From positions 1 to 64,000 of the forward strand of contig CAWGRQ010000047.1 in assembly GCA_963824985.1 (NCBI GenBank): a stretch of DNA of 64,000 bases. The letters run 5' to 3'. The position numbers and the translations under genes were made by a program. Position 1 is the first letter of the stretch. Each line of letters starts with the position of its first letter. Below the pieces are notes generated by a model. That model was not told the origin of the DNA. It saw only the letters and a program-made list of their open reading frames with translations, and searched no databases. The DNA comes from JAFNAG01 sp963824985 (lineage in GTDB: Bacteria > Acidobacteriota > UBA6911). Below are positions 63,299 through 64,000 of the stretch, piece by piece.

Positions 63299-63880
63299 AT
63301 GGAAACCCCTGAAGAGCGAATTCAACGAGTCGTGCGTGAGGAAGTTGTCGTCGTTCCATACGATTCTTCCTGGCCGGAATTATTCCTGCAGGAAAGGCTG
63401 CATTTGTTGGCATGCCTGCCGAACGACCTGATTCGGCGGATCGAGCATTTCGGGAGTACGGCTGTGCCGGGGCTTGCAGCGAAGCCGATCGTGGACATGC
63501 TAGTGGAGGTCACGGACCTCGATGCGACCAGGGCGCGGATCGCACCGATCCTGGAGTCGCAAGGGTATGATTACTTCTGGCGCCCGACGCATGGCGACGA
63601 CGGTCCGCCATTCTACGCGTGGTTCATCAGGCGAGATCCGATCACGGGTGGCCGGACGCACCACATTCACATGGTGGAGGGGCATTTCGCAGAGCACTGG
63701 GATCGACTTCTGTTCCGGGATTACCTGATAGGGCACCCGAAGGTCGCCCGGGAATACGAAACCCTGAAGACCAGGTTGGCGGCCGTCTCCGTCCGTGATC
63801 GGATTGCCTACACGCGCGGCAAGACGGAGTTCATCGACCGCGTGACAGCGCAGGCGAAGCACTACTATGGCAGGGCCTGA
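63299..63880 (+). CDS. GrpB/UPF0157-family protein (nucleotidyltransferase-like)
   Basis: The 193-residue protein has VVVVPYDSSWPELFLQERLHLL, IRRIEHFGSTAVPGLAAKPIVDMLVEV (the GS...D pattern of nucleotidyltransferase folds), DPITGGRTHHIHMVEGHFAEHWDRLLFRDYL and KTEFIDRVTAQAKHYY. Many such proteins are stand-alone or fused to dephospho-CoA kinase; function unclear. ATG 63299 is chosen as the start close to the conserved region, but 63233 and 63266 are in frame and possible. The last 120 bp of the window show no feature. Confidence 0.75.
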   Translation: METPEERIQRVVREEVVVVPYDSSWPELFLQERLHLLACLPNDLIRRIEHFGSTAVPGLAAKPIVDMLVEVTDLDATRARIAPILESQGYDYFWRPTHGDDGPPFYAWFIRRDPITGGRTHHIHMVEGHFAEHWDRLLFRDYLIGHPKVAREYETLKTRLAAVSVRDRIAYTRGKTEFIDRVTAQAKHYYGRA

Positions 63881-64000
63881 CAAGCGGCTCGTGCGGAGGG
63901 ATGCGGCAGCGTCACTTCCGTTGCTGCCTCCGGGCCGGAGCTGAAGCCGGACGACTTCAGCCGCCATTCGAAACGCGCCTGAGCTCGCTGGATCCGCAAA

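Overview
The window looks like two different bacterial genomes joined at about position 35,810. No rRNA is present. The taxonomic readings below are inferences from gene content and intergenic style; no search was run.

Left part (1-35,810). The gene content resembles an anaerobic Chloroflexota genome of the Dehalococcoidia type: Thr-rich stalk lipoproteins (Thr-Val-Thr/Thr-Thr-Thr runs), a UbiA prenyltransferase beside a B12-binding radical SAM enzyme, a fused AmmeMemoRadiSam protein, a KaiC-like/pyruvate-phosphate-dikinase-like fusion, several GyrI-like regulators, and many dispersed intergenic repeats. From left to right it holds small conserved proteins and copper-protein-like lipoproteins with a divergent ArsR regulator (0-3.6 kb); ubiA, radical SAM and dgkA (3.7-7.2 kb); an SGNH-like hydrolase and membrane proteins (7.2-9.4 kb); an accessory strip ending at an initiator tRNA (9.5-16.3 kb); housekeeping genes rarA, the AmmeMemoRadiSam genes, an ABC-2 transporter, an M42 peptidase and coaE (16.4-25.8 kb); regulators and small genes among repeats (25.9-29.6 kb); a tandem pair of HtrA-like proteases, hicBA, and ruvA-ruvC-yebC (29.8-34.4 kb). 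Many genes here are split by frameshifts, and most of those resolved by hand are one-base insertions, so consensus error is more likely than mass pseudogenisation.

The accessory strip is the most interesting part. The initiator tRNA at 16,267-16,341 (minus strand) is followed by its terminator. A copy of its 3' end plus a terminator recurs at 15.1 kb (37 bp perfect), and more decayed look-alikes occur at 13.1, 10.3 and 9.5 kb. They separate blocks carrying mazEF, a DJ-1/flavodoxin/VOC block, a cation exporter with a lipoprotein, and a single lipoprotein. This fits serial insertion at the tRNA 3' end.

Right part (35,810-64,000). Longer, mostly intact genes with other repeat families (four copies of a palindromic element of about 285 bp, and CACGGATT-type inverted repeats) suggest an Acidobacteriota/Aminicenantia-like anaerobe. 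It carries a 4Fe-4S protein and a radical SAM protein, a four-module acyl-CoA dehydratase activase of about 1,440 residues, a radical SAM protein of the tetraether/membrane-spanning-lipid synthase type, secreted M28, M64 and acetamidase-type hydrolases, a parvulin, tpx, pruA, moeA with a tungstate/molybdate ABC transporter, an HD-domain protein and a GrpB-family protein. The transporter and moeA form a logical W/Mo uptake and cofactor unit. Both genes touching 35,810 are cut there, on opposite strands.
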